DNA of 7,653 nt from Oscillospiraceae bacterium (GCA_031263805.1 JAISFB010000146.1:1-7653); one strand, 5' to 3'. Shown: positions 1 through 7,020, counted from the stretch's first letter. Numbers and translations are program-made. The notes: generated by a model not told the origin, from the sequence alone.

Positions 1-1634
1 GTGAGCTTCGGCGCGAATTTATTATCCCCGACTCCGGCGATTATCCCGGCGTCCGCCATCCGGCGCACGGCGGCGCTCGCCCAAGAGCTTATCTCCCCCG
101 CGTCCGCGAACGCGGGGCCGGAGCCGGAAGCCAGCTTTATCTTTGCGAACTCGACGTAATTGTTCAGCATCGCCGCCATCTGCTCGCGCGTTATCTGCAT
201 ATCCGGCGCGAATTTATTGTCGCCGACGCCCTCGACTATGCCGTTCTTCGACGCCCACACGGTATATGGCGCGTAGTACTCGTCCGCGCCGACGTCGTCA
301 AACGCCGTGCCTGTGTTCGCCGCCGTATCTACGCCCGCTATCCTGCCGAGAAGCGTCACGAACATCGCGCGCGTCATCACCGTGTTCGGCTCAAACGTCG
401 TCGGCGTCACGCCGACTATAAGGCCGCGCTCTATCATATACCGTATGTAGTCGTAGGCCCAGTGACCCGAGATATCCGTGAACGCGTCCGCCGGGGACGC
501 CACGGCTGTCAGACCCTCCGCGAGGGCGTAAAGGCTCAGGTGGCTCAGCGTAACGATATATGTGTCGCCCGAGACGTTCCCGCGGATCAGCGTCGCGGTC
601 TTGTCGTCGTTTATTCTGTACAGCGCCGTTTTGCTCTTGTCGAATTCCGCCGGGATCGGTATACGCAGCGTTATGCTGCCGTTGGGCTGTACTTCGGCGT
701 TTTCAGCCGTTATCGATATATCGTACAGCACGAATTTCGCCGCGGTTTCCTCGAGCGCGGTCACGGCGCTTGCGTAGGCCGTTTGGCTTTTCGCGTCCGT
801 CGCGGTTTCCGTTATTTCGCTGACGGCGAGCTCCGCGCCCTCGGGGATCACGCCCTCTCCCGCCGTTATCCTGATGCCCGTCGTATTGTCCGATTTATCG
901 TATGACGGCGCGCCGTCGGCGGAGGTCCCGCCGGAGCCTGAGTCAAGGCTTGACGCGCCCTTAGCTACGCTTGTCGGCGGATCGACTACGGCGTTCGCGG
1001 GGGCGTTTTCTATGCTGCTCCAATATATGCGCAGACGCGCGTCGAGCCAGCCGTCAGTCGATGCGCCCACGGCGTCCATCGGGGTGTACGGGACCTTGAA
1101 GCGTATGAAAATATATTCCCGCGTCGTGTTTTCAAGCTCAAGGCCGAAAACGCGGACGGTACTCAGCTCGTGCGCCACGCCGTCGAACTTCGTGTTCGTC
1201 GTGAAATTTCCCGCCGTGACTATTTCGATGTCGCCGGTTATGCCCTCGGTTCTGTCCGAGCGCTCGACCTCCGTGATCGCGGTCGTGTAGCCTGTTACCT
1301 CGACGGGCTGGGTGCCGACGTGAAGCGTATATCTGCCGTCCACCGTCGTCAGCAGGGCTTTTATGCCCTTGAAGGCTACGTTGCCCATTGATTCCTGGGT
1401 CATTCCGGCGTGCCAGAGGGCTACTGTGAGCCAGTATTTGCCATTTGCCGTGGGGTCGATGACCTGCTGCCCGCCGCCGTCCCCGGTACTGCTGCCGCCG
1501 GTCGGCGTCGGGGTATCTATCGGGACTTCATCGACGTAGTAGACGTCGCCTCCGGCGGCGATGGCCGCCGGGAGCGCGCACAGCGCCAGCAGCGCCGCCG
1601 CTATGATAATTGTCAGTAGTTTTTTTGATTTCAT
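1..1634 (-). CDS. SLH-anchored surface protein with one NEAT-like domain (partial, 3' end outside window)
   Basis: 544 codons are visible in one open frame and the gene runs off the left edge. The ATG at 1634 follows a good Shine-Dalgarno (GGAGA, 1646-1642) at 7-nt spacing. Residues 1-27 form a signal peptide (KSKK, a hydrophobic core, then AAIAA). A Pro/Thr/Gly linker follows. A NEAT-like domain spans about 63-208 (GKYWLTVALWHAGM, SMGNVAF, VDGRYTLHV, VPYTPMDAVGA). Residues about 253-371 form a beta-sandwich module ending in RIPIP and SHLSLYALAE, common just before SLH domains. SLH 1 is about 381-435 (FTDISGHWAYDYI), SLH 2 about 444-498, and SLH 3 starts near 507 and is cut at the edge. SLH domains bind pyruvylated secondary cell-wall polymer, so surface attachment is well supported. 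NEAT domains often bind haem (as in Bacillus anthracis BslK, which also joins NEAT to SLH), but the usual YxxxY haem-ligand strand is absent here; the equivalent strand reads ARLRIYWSS. The ligand is therefore unknown. Confidence 0.9.
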   Translation of the reverse strand, partial: MKSKKLLTIIIAAALLALCALPAAIAAGGDVYYVDEVPIDTPTPTGGSSTGDGGGQQVIDPTANGKYWLTVALWHAGMTQESMGNVAFKGIKALLTTVDGRYTLHVGTQPVEVTGYTTAITEVERSDRTEGITGDIEIVTAGNFTTNTKFDGVAHELSTVRVFGLELENTTREYIFIRFKVPYTPMDAVGASTDGWLDARLRIYWSSIENAPANAVVDPPTSVAKGASSLDSGSGGTSADGAPSYDKSDNTTGIRITAGEGVIPEGAELAVSEITETATDAKSQTAYASAVTALEETAAKFVLYDISITAENAEVQPNGSITLRIPIPAEFDKSKTALYRINDDKTATLIRGNVSGDTYIVTLSHLSLYALAEGLTAVASPADAFTDISGHWAYDYIRYMIERGLIVGVTPTTFEPNTVMTRAMFVTLLGRIAGVDTAANTGTAFDDVGADEYYAPYTVWASKNGIVEGVGDNKFAPDMQITREQMAAMLNNYVEFAKIKLASGSGPAFADAGEISSWASAAVRRMADAGIIAGVGDNKFAPKL

Positions 1635-1702
1635 AATTGTTTCTCCGGTATTATTTTTTTTGATTGTGATTTTCTATGCTGGTTTGCGCCTGCGCGGCGC
1701 GG

Positions 1703-1743
1703 CGATTCCCCGTAGGGGCGGGGGTCCCGCGCCCTTCGGGCGC
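1703..1743 (+). repeat. GTAGGGGCG hairpin repeat, copy A
   Basis: Reads CGATTCCCCGTAGGGGCG followed by GGGGTCCCGC. CCCC/GGGG (1708-1711 with 1715-1718) flank GTA. Immediately after lies a perfect 6-bp hairpin GCGCCC-TTC-GGGCGC (1729-1743). The left flank CGATTCCCCGTAGGGGCG is identical to that of copy D. There is no T-run on either side, so it is not an obvious intrinsic terminator. Confidence 0.6.
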
Positions 1744-1794
1744 TTATCATTATGGCGCGCCGCAGGCGCGACCGCCCGCGTACCAAAATTTATG

Positions 1795-1830
1795 GGGAAC
1801 GGCGGGGCGGTGTGGACACCGCCCCCTACG
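1795..1830 (-). repeat. GTAGGGGCG hairpin repeat, copy B (inverted)
   Basis: Perfect 10-bp stem: GGGGCGGTGT (1804-1813), GG loop, ACACCGCCCC (1816-1825). It is followed by CCTACGG, the reverse complement of the CCGTAGG flank seen in copies A, C and D, and preceded by GGGGAACGG as in copy E. Orientation is opposite to A, C and D. Confidence 0.7.
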
Positions 1831-1849
1831 GCGCAATCATAATGACACA

Positions 1850-1877
1850 TCGTAGGGGCGGGCGTCCCGACCGCCCG
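1850..1877 (+). repeat. GTAGGGGCG hairpin repeat, copy C
   Basis: CGTAGGGGCGG (1851-1861) pairs through GGGCGG (1856-1861) with CCGCCC (1871-1876). The inner bases form an alternative small CGGG-CGT-CCCG stem. Same orientation as A and D. Confidence 0.6.
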
Positions 1878-1892
1878 TTGTTCCGTCGCCGC

Positions 1893-1924
1893 GATTCCCC
1901 GTAGGGGCGGATGGTGATCCGCCC
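1893..1924 (+). repeat. GTAGGGGCG hairpin repeat, copy D
   Basis: CGATTCCCCGTAGGGGCG leads into a perfect 8-bp stem: GGGCGGAT (1905-1912), GGTG loop, ATCCGCCC (1917-1924). The inner stem bases (GGAT/ATCC) differ from copy B (GGTGT/ACACC) and copy E (GAT/ATC), yet pairing is kept. Confidence 0.7.
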
Positions 1925-1950
1925 GTGTTTTCGGGTCATTTGCGGGGGCA

Positions 1951-1982
1951 TTCGTTTTGGGGCGCGTTCGTTTTGGGGCGCG
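1951..1982 (+). repeat. 16-bp perfect tandem duplication
   Basis: The unit TTCGTTTTGGGGCGCG occurs twice in direct succession (1951-1966 and 1967-1982), between hairpin copies D and E. It is probably a slippage or duplication product within the non-coding repeat cluster. Confidence 0.85.
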
Positions 1983-1990
1983 GTGCGATT

Positions 1991-2027
1991 TCGGGGAACG
2001 GGGCGATTGCCATCGCCCCCTACGGGG
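1991..2027 (-). repeat. GTAGGGGCG hairpin repeat, copy E (inverted)
   Basis: Perfect 8-bp stem: GGGGCGAT (2000-2007), TGCC loop, ATCGCCCC (2012-2019). It is followed by CTACGGGG, the inverted flank of copies A and D, and preceded by CGGGGAACG as in copy B. It begins about 37 bp past the toxin stop codon, so it could form in the toxin mRNA 3' end, but no T-run follows. Confidence 0.7.
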
Positions 2028-2063
2028 TGCGTTTGTCACGCGGTGCGCGCGTTATATTCGCCG

Positions 2064-2360
2064 TTAGGCGTAATGCGTCCACATTCGTATCACTTTTACA
2101 ATACCTTGATACGGCTCTCTGTTATCATCGAGCTCGCCTGTATCATTTTTCAGAACTTGATAAACAAGCCTGTGTTGAATATTGATCCTGCGCGAATACG
2201 TGTCCTTGACGCCGGATAATTTTTCATACGGCGGCGGGTTCCGGAAAGGGTTTTTGCGAAGTATCCCCAGCAGCTCCGCCGCCTTTGTTTTGAGCCCGGC
2301 GTTTTCAACGAGCCGGGCATCCTTCACGGCTTGGCGCGTCAAGACGCGTTTATACATCAT
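2064..2360 (-). CDS. yoeB: Txe/YoeB family toxin (mRNA interferase)
   Basis: A 98-residue YoeB-type toxin. The family are small RelE-fold endoribonucleases that bind the ribosome and cleave mRNA at the A site. Diagnostic residues seen: NPFRNPPPYEKLSG (37-50), YSRRINIQHRLVYQV (55-69) and RMWTHY at the C-terminus. E46, R58 (or R57) and H96 match the E. coli catalytic set E46/R65/H83. I chose the ATG ATG at 2360/2357, which overlaps the antitoxin stop by 11 or 8 bases, as usual for such pairs, so translation is probably coupled; no strong ribosome site precedes it. A TTG 33 bases upstream keeps the frame open but would put an extension deep inside the antitoxin gene. Unusual: about ten extra residues (NDTGELDDNREPYQG, 72-86) between the last two strands. 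All key residues are present, so it is likely active. Confidence 0.92.
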   Translation of the reverse strand: MMYKRVLTRQAVKDARLVENAGLKTKAAELLGILRKNPFRNPPPYEKLSGVKDTYSRRINIQHRLVYQVLKNDTGELDDNREPYQGIVKVIRMWTHYA

Positions 2361-2574
2361 CCCATACCGTTTCAAGCGGTACGCATTCGTCAAGCGCGGT
2401 GTTTGTGCCCTCGATGATCGACTGCGTCATTCCCGGGATAGATGCGAGATATTCGCCGTCGCCGCGCTCGAACAAATCGCGGTGCTTTTGAAAAATAATG
2501 AAGCTCCACACCGCGGCTAACGCGTCCTCCGGCATTGTATCAATTTCAAGCTTAGCTGACTCGCGCAAATTCAT
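2350..2574 (-). CDS. Antitoxin of the YoeB-type module
   Basis: 74 residues from the ATG at 2574, preceded by GAGGTG (2588-2583). An in-frame GTG at 2583 would add three residues but falls inside that ribosome site. The middle part (DTMPEDALAAVWSFIIFQKH) looks helical. The C-terminal part (YLASIPGMTQSI, then EGTNTALDECVPLETVWD) matches the SIPGM...EG...L.ECV pattern of short antitoxins paired with Txe/YoeB toxins, and is probably the toxin-binding tail. It is not a classical YefM/Phd protein by eye. It lies directly before the toxin with an 8-11 base overlap. By family habit it neutralises the toxin and, with it, represses the operon through the palindrome upstream. Assignment as antitoxin is strong from context; the exact family is less sure. 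Confidence 0.85.
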   Translation of the reverse strand: MNLRESAKLEIDTMPEDALAAVWSFIIFQKHRDLFERGDGEYLASIPGMTQSIIEGTNTALDECVPLETVWDDV

Positions 2575-2576
2575 AT

Positions 2577-2595
2577 AATTCACCTCGCGTGAATT
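2577..2595. promoter_or_regulatory. Perfect palindrome, likely operator of the toxin-antitoxin operon
   Basis: AATTCAC (2577-2583), CTCGC spacer, GTGAATT (2589-2595): a perfect 7-bp inverted repeat. It overlaps the end of the -10 box and covers the antitoxin ribosome-binding site. Type II antitoxins typically autorepress by binding such palindromes; the binding is inferred from position. Confidence 0.65.
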
Positions 2596-2621
2596 TTACC
2601 ACGCCGCGCCGTTTTCTGCAA
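2593..2621 (-). promoter_or_regulatory. Candidate sigma-70-type promoter of the toxin-antitoxin operon
   Basis: On the minus strand: TTGCAG (2621-2616), a 17-base spacer, then TAAAAT (2598-2593). The -10 is a 5/6 match to TATAAT; the -35 keeps TTG only. The start of transcription would fall near 2586, just before the antitoxin start, leaving a very short leader. Confidence 0.6.
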
Positions 2622-2637
2622 GTATTAGGTTGCGCGA

Positions 2638-2668
2638 GGCGGGGGTTTTTGGCCCCCGCCCCGTTTTT
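2638..2668 (+). terminator. GC-rich hairpin with T-run on the plus strand
   Basis: GGCGGGGG (2638-2645), TTTTTGG loop, CCCCCGCC (2653-2660), then CCGTTTTT (2661-2668). The 8-bp perfect stem lies 16 bases past the stop codon of the large NEAT gene. The T-run follows it on the plus strand only; on the minus strand the stem is followed by TCGCGCAACC. In sequence it is a plus-strand intrinsic terminator, although no plus-strand gene is present. It may still halt or protect the minus-strand transcript. Confidence 0.6.
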
Positions 2669-2676
2669 GCCGTGGG

Positions 2677-5600
2677 TTAGGTTATCGCGGTGAACGTCAC
2701 CGTGCCGTTTATGAAGTCGGCGGCGATTGTTGTTTTTGTTCCGTCGGCGGCGATTTTTATGAGGACGAATTTCTTTCCCGTAGCGGGTGTAGTCGTGCTC
2801 AGCGGTACCGTTACCGAGACTTCGACGCCTGTCACTGAGGTTTTGTCAACGGCTATCGCCACTGCTACCGGGGTTTGGGCGGTGCTTGGTATTGCCGCTG
2901 TCTGCGCCGAGTTCAGGGAGCTTGTCGCGTCGGCGGTGAGAGTTATTGTTAAATCTTTATTCTCGCCCGCTATTCTTTTAAGCTCCGTGCCGGTGAGAGT
3001 TACTTTTCCGGCGGAGCCGGCGTTTATGACGAGCGCCGCTTGCTCGGTCTTGACGGCTGTCACCGCCGCGGCGGGGAGGCTTACGGCGAGCTCTTTTACC
3101 GCTGCCGCGCCGCCTGCCGGGGCTGCGTTTATTATGATTTCGGGGATTACCGCGTTTTCTATCTGATTGTTGTCCGTATCCTTTTTCGCGGCTTCTATGG
3201 CTTCGTTTATCGCGTCAGGATTCACGCTTGCGGTCGCCTTGCCGTTGGCGTCGGGCGCGGTGGGCGTCGTCTGTATCGGCTCCGCTGTTACAGGCGTCGG
3301 CGGGACGATCAGGGCGGTTATCGCGGCTTCGATCGCCGTCACTCGGGCCGCCGCCATTTCGGTTGTCACGGTCAGCGTCGCGTTGTTGATTATGAGGTAT
3401 TGCGCGGCGGCGAGAGAGGCTGTTACTGACGCGGCGGTTGCGGGGGTGTAATCGCCCAGTGTTAGCTCGTCCGCGTCGGCTACGGCAACTCCGAGGGCGG
3501 TCAGGTCGGCGGTGGAGTTTTGCCCTGTCAGGTCGAAGCCGCTCCAGTCGATCACAAGTCTCGCGAGCTGGTCTCCGCTGCCTGAATTGATGTCGTCCAT
3601 AACGGGCACATACACGTGTACGATCGTGACCGCTTCACCGGGCGTTACGGCGACGCTGACTTCATATGGATACCATTTGCCGTTTTCCGGGTCTGTCTTG
3701 GCGGGCGGCCCGTAATTATCGGTAGCGTTCTCGTGCACGGAGTGGACTTGCGCGGGAACCTTTGTGTAACCGGAAATCATACCCTCATAGTCTTTTTCTA
3801 TATCCGTTACATTATCAAGATCAAGCAAATAACCTGTGAAGCCCGATGTGCTAAGCGCGTTAAAGAAAAGGTGTACGCGCGCGGGATCTCCGTTTGCGGG
3901 TATTTCAAGATATGATTTGCTGTGGTCTATCGCCGCGTTGCCCATTGAGTCACCAGTCTGGAAGTAATGCCGCAGAAGCGTTTTCCCCGCGAGCGAGTGC
4001 TCCCCGGAGCCGAGACGGTATTTAAGCTCCGACTTCGCGGCGAGCGCCGCAAGCGCGGCCTCGACGGAAACGGCTTGACCGTCAACCTGCGTCTGCGTCA
4101 GATAATCCGTTTGCAGCGCGGCCTCGGCGGACGCGACGGCTGCCGAAAGCGCGGCGTAAGACGTAGTTTCATAGCTTGCCGCGTTTGGCGCTAACTGCTT
4201 CGCGGCTAAAATTGCCGCTTCAAGCGCTTGTGTGTCAAGCGCAACGGCGGGCTTTATGACGAGGCTCGCGGCGGCGTTGCTCAGAGCCGTTACCGCGGCG
4301 TCAATTTGGGTTTGCGTGTGCTCGTCATTGTCAAGTACGGCTTGCGCGGTTTCGATCACCGCTTGCAGCGCGGCAAAGCTCGTTTCCGTATACAGCTCGG
4401 CGGAATAGCCTTCCGCTTGTCCGAGCGCGGAGATAAGCGCGCTTGTATCCACGGGAACGACGACGGTTACCGCCTCCGTAATCGCGGCGCTCAGCGCGTC
4501 CGCCGCCGCTTTTATTTCGTCGGAGGTGAGCGCCGCCGCAATCGCGGCTTTCGCGGTCTCAACGGCGGCGTTGAGCGCGGGCAGGGCGCTTGCGGCGATT
4601 GAATCCGAAGCTATCAAACGCTCGGCGTCGGTGACGCGGGCTGCAATGATGCTTTCGTCATAGCCGGCATACGGGTTTACGTCGCTCTCCAGCTTTTTCG
4701 CCGAGGTGATAAATACCCGCACTTCGCGTTCAGCCGCGCCGCTGCCGGGCTCCGCACCTCCGACCGCGTCCATGGCGGGGATTATCATACTTACTATTTG
4801 CACGCCGTCCGAGCGCGTCGTGCCGAGCGGGAAAGCGGCGCGTTTGGGATAGTGCAGATTGTATGTCGCTGCCACGTCGCCGTCCCCGATGCCCTCCTGC
4901 GGATAGTATTCAAGCACGTCGGCACGGGTTTTTTCGCCGCCGGCTCCGACGTCGAAATAGTACAGCTCGCTCATGTAGTTGTCCATATTCAGCGCTTCAA
5001 GCGAGGTGAACGTCATATACAATTTGCGCTCGCCGCCGTTCACCACTATATACGCTCTGTTCCCGTCGTCGATAACGCTATTCGCCATCGACGTCTCGTT
5101 CTCGGAGCCGTGCATAAATACAACGGTCGCTTCGTACACGCCGTCCGCCGGTGTCACGACGATGATGTCCGGTATTCGCGTCGCCTCCTCGGCGATGAAA
5201 TACGTGGCGTCAACTGTTTTGCCTTTCGTGACGGCGATGTGTACATAGTTGTAGTCGTCTGCATCCGGCTTTTCGATGCGGAGGCGATTGGCGTTCTTTA
5301 GCACTGTGGTGCCGTTTATCACGCCATCAAGGAATTCAGTTACTATTAGTCTATCTGTGTTCCAGCCTTTTGGTATGGGGAAACGCAGTATCACGTCATC
5401 TTTGAGCGTCACCGGAGCGGCGTCTTTGACTAGAGATACGGAATAATAATTATACGCCGTCCCGCCTGTGGAGAGCGCGACTTTTTTGGGAAAATCACCG
5501 CTCTTGATATATTTCATATCGGTTGAATACTCACTGTATTCAGTCGCGGTGAAAACGCTCTCTTTCGGAACGGCGTTTGATTTATATGCAATTCGCGCGG

Positions 5601-6893
5601 CATCTGTATCTTCTGACGGCTGATATTTCGTTGTAACTTTTTCAGGTTCGAGACGCAAAAATGCGAAAAGGTACTTTGTTTTTGTCTCGTCCCTCTCGTT
5701 GCCGTCGCTTTTCATTACAAGGTCTTTTTGCAATAACACCCTTACGGGGATTCCGTAATATAATTCATTTTGATTATACGCGAGCGTAAACGAATTACTG
5801 CCGCTCTGCAAAAGCGCTTCGCTGTAGTCAGTGCCTTCATTCTGAAACAGCCAATATTGAGGCGGGTAACCGCTTTCGCGTTTTACCGCCCGCTGCACTT
5901 CGATCACTTGATTTGCGCTGTTATCGCCAGACGGATCCCCGAGCGTAAACTCAGCGTTTATCGTGCCGGTCGTACTGCCGGTTATCGCCGCATCGCCGTC
6001 AAATATATTATCAAATATTTCTTTATCTGTACCAACGAGGGAATTGTTGTACGGTGACACGCCGTAATTAGTGATACCATAAGCAGGGATTGACCAGCTC
6101 GGTTGCATAGTCGCGGGAATTATATAGTTTTGTTCCGTAATTACAGACGCGCCCACCACGTTTGCAAAATCAAATGAAATCGCAATGGGGCTTGGTTGGG
6201 GCGCGTATACGTTTTTCGCATCCAACTTGCGCGAATACGCTTTAACTATGAGCGGCTGTCCGGCGGACAAAACATCGTATTTGTCTTGATTTATGCTGAC
6301 CGTTATATATCCAATATCAAGCGCGGCTTCCCTTTCCGAGGAACCCTTTATGATGTCTACACCATTTGCAGGAAGATAATATTGATTATATTCTTCGGAA
6401 TATACATCTGCCTCATTTAATGTTTTGCCCCTAATAACAATATTTTGGGGATGTTCCTTTATATAACTTGGTATATTAAAATCTCCGAAAGGCATTAAGC
6501 CGAGGTAGTAGTAGCTCTTTACAACCTCTCTGATCTCACTGTGCTTTTCCGGATCAACTATTTGTATTATGTCATACAAGCTGTTCGAGGTATAGGACAG
6601 TGTAATTTCATACCCTGAATCACTGACTCGCAGAAACGCTCTGTCATTAATAACAGTTGTTTCACCGCTATTGAGCTGCTGAAAAGTGGGATTGTCGTAA
6701 TATGAGGTAAAAAAAAAGCGCCGCTTGTAAAACTCAGCGGCACTAAATATGAGCCGTTTTCCAAACCATCGTTTTCGGCGGACGCGCCCAATAGTAACAT
6801 ATTTATAACGATAAGCAGCGATAGCGTTATCGCGAGTATTCTTCTCAAATTGCGTAATACTTCGCCGCAGCGCAAATTTTTGTAAATTGCCAT
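2677..6893 (-). CDS. Large exported multi-domain NEAT-like/FIVAR protein, frame broken at a T9 tract
   Basis: Start at ATG 6893, with AAGGGAG (6911-6905) upstream; an ATG at 6914 has no ribosome site. The frame shifts at 6717-6709; adding one T (or reading -1) gives exactly 1405 residues. As written, the first frame stops at 6567 (108 residues) and the second is open from the tract to 2677 (a TTG at 6579 is its first ordinary start). Restored numbering: signal peptide 1-39 (ends LLLGASA); NEAT-like 1 about 46-220 (NGSYLVPLSF, with the break inside); unrecognised region 230-395; beta-sandwich 405-570 with FPIPKGW, resembling the module in the SLH protein; NEAT-like 2 582-735 (TSMANS, IPAMDAVGG); FIVAR-like repeats 749-810, 817-880 and 887-953; NEAT-like 3 960-1117 (DSMGNAA, VPVMDDIN); FIVAR-like 4 1129-1197; Pro/Thr linker; an S-layer-type C-terminal module 1218-1405 ending VTFTAIT. 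It should act outside the cell, with the helical repeats as spacers. No SLH, LPXTG or membrane anchor follows. The ligand is unknown. Confidence 0.8.
3304..3510 (-). repeat. Fourth FIVAR-like helical repeat of the large protein
   Basis: Encodes restored residues about 1129-1197 (LGVAVADADELTLGDYTP, SVTASLAAAQYLI, AARVTAIEAAITALI). Same pattern as the upstream three: an Ala-rich helix, a Y.P/Y.T turn with a following Ser/Ala helix, then a final Ala/Leu helix. It is separated from the others by NEAT-like domain 3. Confidence 0.6.
4036..4650 (-). repeat. Three tandem FIVAR-like helical repeats of the large protein
   Basis: Encodes restored residues about 749-953. Each unit of about 65 residues reads as an Ala-rich helix, a turn with Y/T, a helix with FAALQAVIETAQAVL or YAALSAAVASAEAAL, then TQTQID or TQTQVD and a last Ala/Leu helix. 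FIVAR modules are three-helix bundles common in Gram-positive surface proteins. The DNA is very GC-rich (40 of 60 bases in 4501-4560). Confidence 0.75.
6709..6717 (-). other. Nine-base homopolymer (T9 in the coding strand) at the frame break
   Basis: The coding strand reads GGCGCT then T8 then ACCTCA. The upstream frame continues as LPHITTIPLF and stops at 6567. The downstream frame begins TSYYDNPTF and continues open for more than 1300 codons. The tract contains the heptamer T TTT TTT, the classic shape of a -1 slip site. One more T, or two fewer, would join the frames. Confidence 0.9.
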
Positions 6894-6928
6894 GTTTGAT
6901 TGTTCTCCCTTCATTATAGCGGCGTGAA

Positions 6929-6964
6929 CCGGGACAGCGAGAACATTATGCCTCGCTGCCCCGG
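6929..6964 (-). promoter_or_regulatory. Long hairpin between the small gene and the large NEAT gene
   Basis: CCGGGACAGCGAG (6929-6941) and CTCGCTGCCCCGG (6952-6964) pair over 13 positions with one mismatch, around a 10-base loop. It ends 15 bases before the ribosome site of the large gene. There is no T-run on the minus strand, so termination is unlikely. It could be an mRNA-stability or processing element separating expression of the two genes. A weaker 5-bp stem (GCGGT/ACCGC) lies just to the right, around 6975-6995. Confidence 0.55.
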
Positions 6965-7020
6965 AACCGCCTGAGCGGTCAAAAGCTTCAACCGCCCTGA
7001 ACCGCTATCTCAATACTATA

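Larger units (their letters stand above)
1635..2063. other. Non-coding stretch carrying a cluster of hairpin repeats
   Basis: About 430 bases separate the toxin gene from the SLH gene. I see no credible gene here. It holds five GTAGGGGCG-type hairpins (listed separately), a degenerate sixth near 1755-1780, a 16-bp tandem duplication, and an AT-rich leader with an A8 run on the minus strand (1653-1661 region) just before the SLH gene. No convincing -35/-10 pair for the SLH gene is visible. Open frames through the cluster are artefacts of the low-stop GC-rich repeats. Confidence 0.7.

Noticed and set aside
143..1619. Several plus-strand open frames opposite the SLH gene
   Set aside because: They are low-complexity shadows of a clearly coding minus-strand frame in GC-rich DNA.
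1747..1845. Inverted repeat TCATTATG/CATAATGA flanking about 100 bases, possible mini-transposon ends
   Set aside because: Only 8 bp long with no target duplication; it could be chance within a repeat-rich region.
1703..2027. Possible CRISPR array
   Set aside because: The copies are self-complementary hairpins in both orientations, with irregular spacing and no uniform spacers.
1674..2039. Open frame of 121 codons on the minus strand across the repeat cluster
   Set aside because: It consists of translated GTAGGGGCG hairpin repeats, is rich in Arg/Pro/Ala, and has no ribosome site or recognisable domain.
2391..2393. TTG start for the toxin, 33 bases further upstream
   Set aside because: It is a weak start inside the antitoxin gene; the ATG ATG at 2360/2357 fits YoeB length and the usual overlap.
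2690..6420. Many plus-strand open frames opposite the large NEAT-like gene
   Set aside because: They overlap a minus-strand frame with recognisable domains and show no families or ribosome sites of their own.
6577..6579. TTG as the real start of the 1300-codon part of the large gene
   Set aside because: It would remove the signal peptide and half of the first domain. The upstream frame joins it perfectly in sense across the T9 tract.
6913..6918. TATAAT on the minus strand before the large gene
   Set aside because: No -35 lies at the proper distance (it falls in the hairpin), and the start site would cut into the ribosome site.
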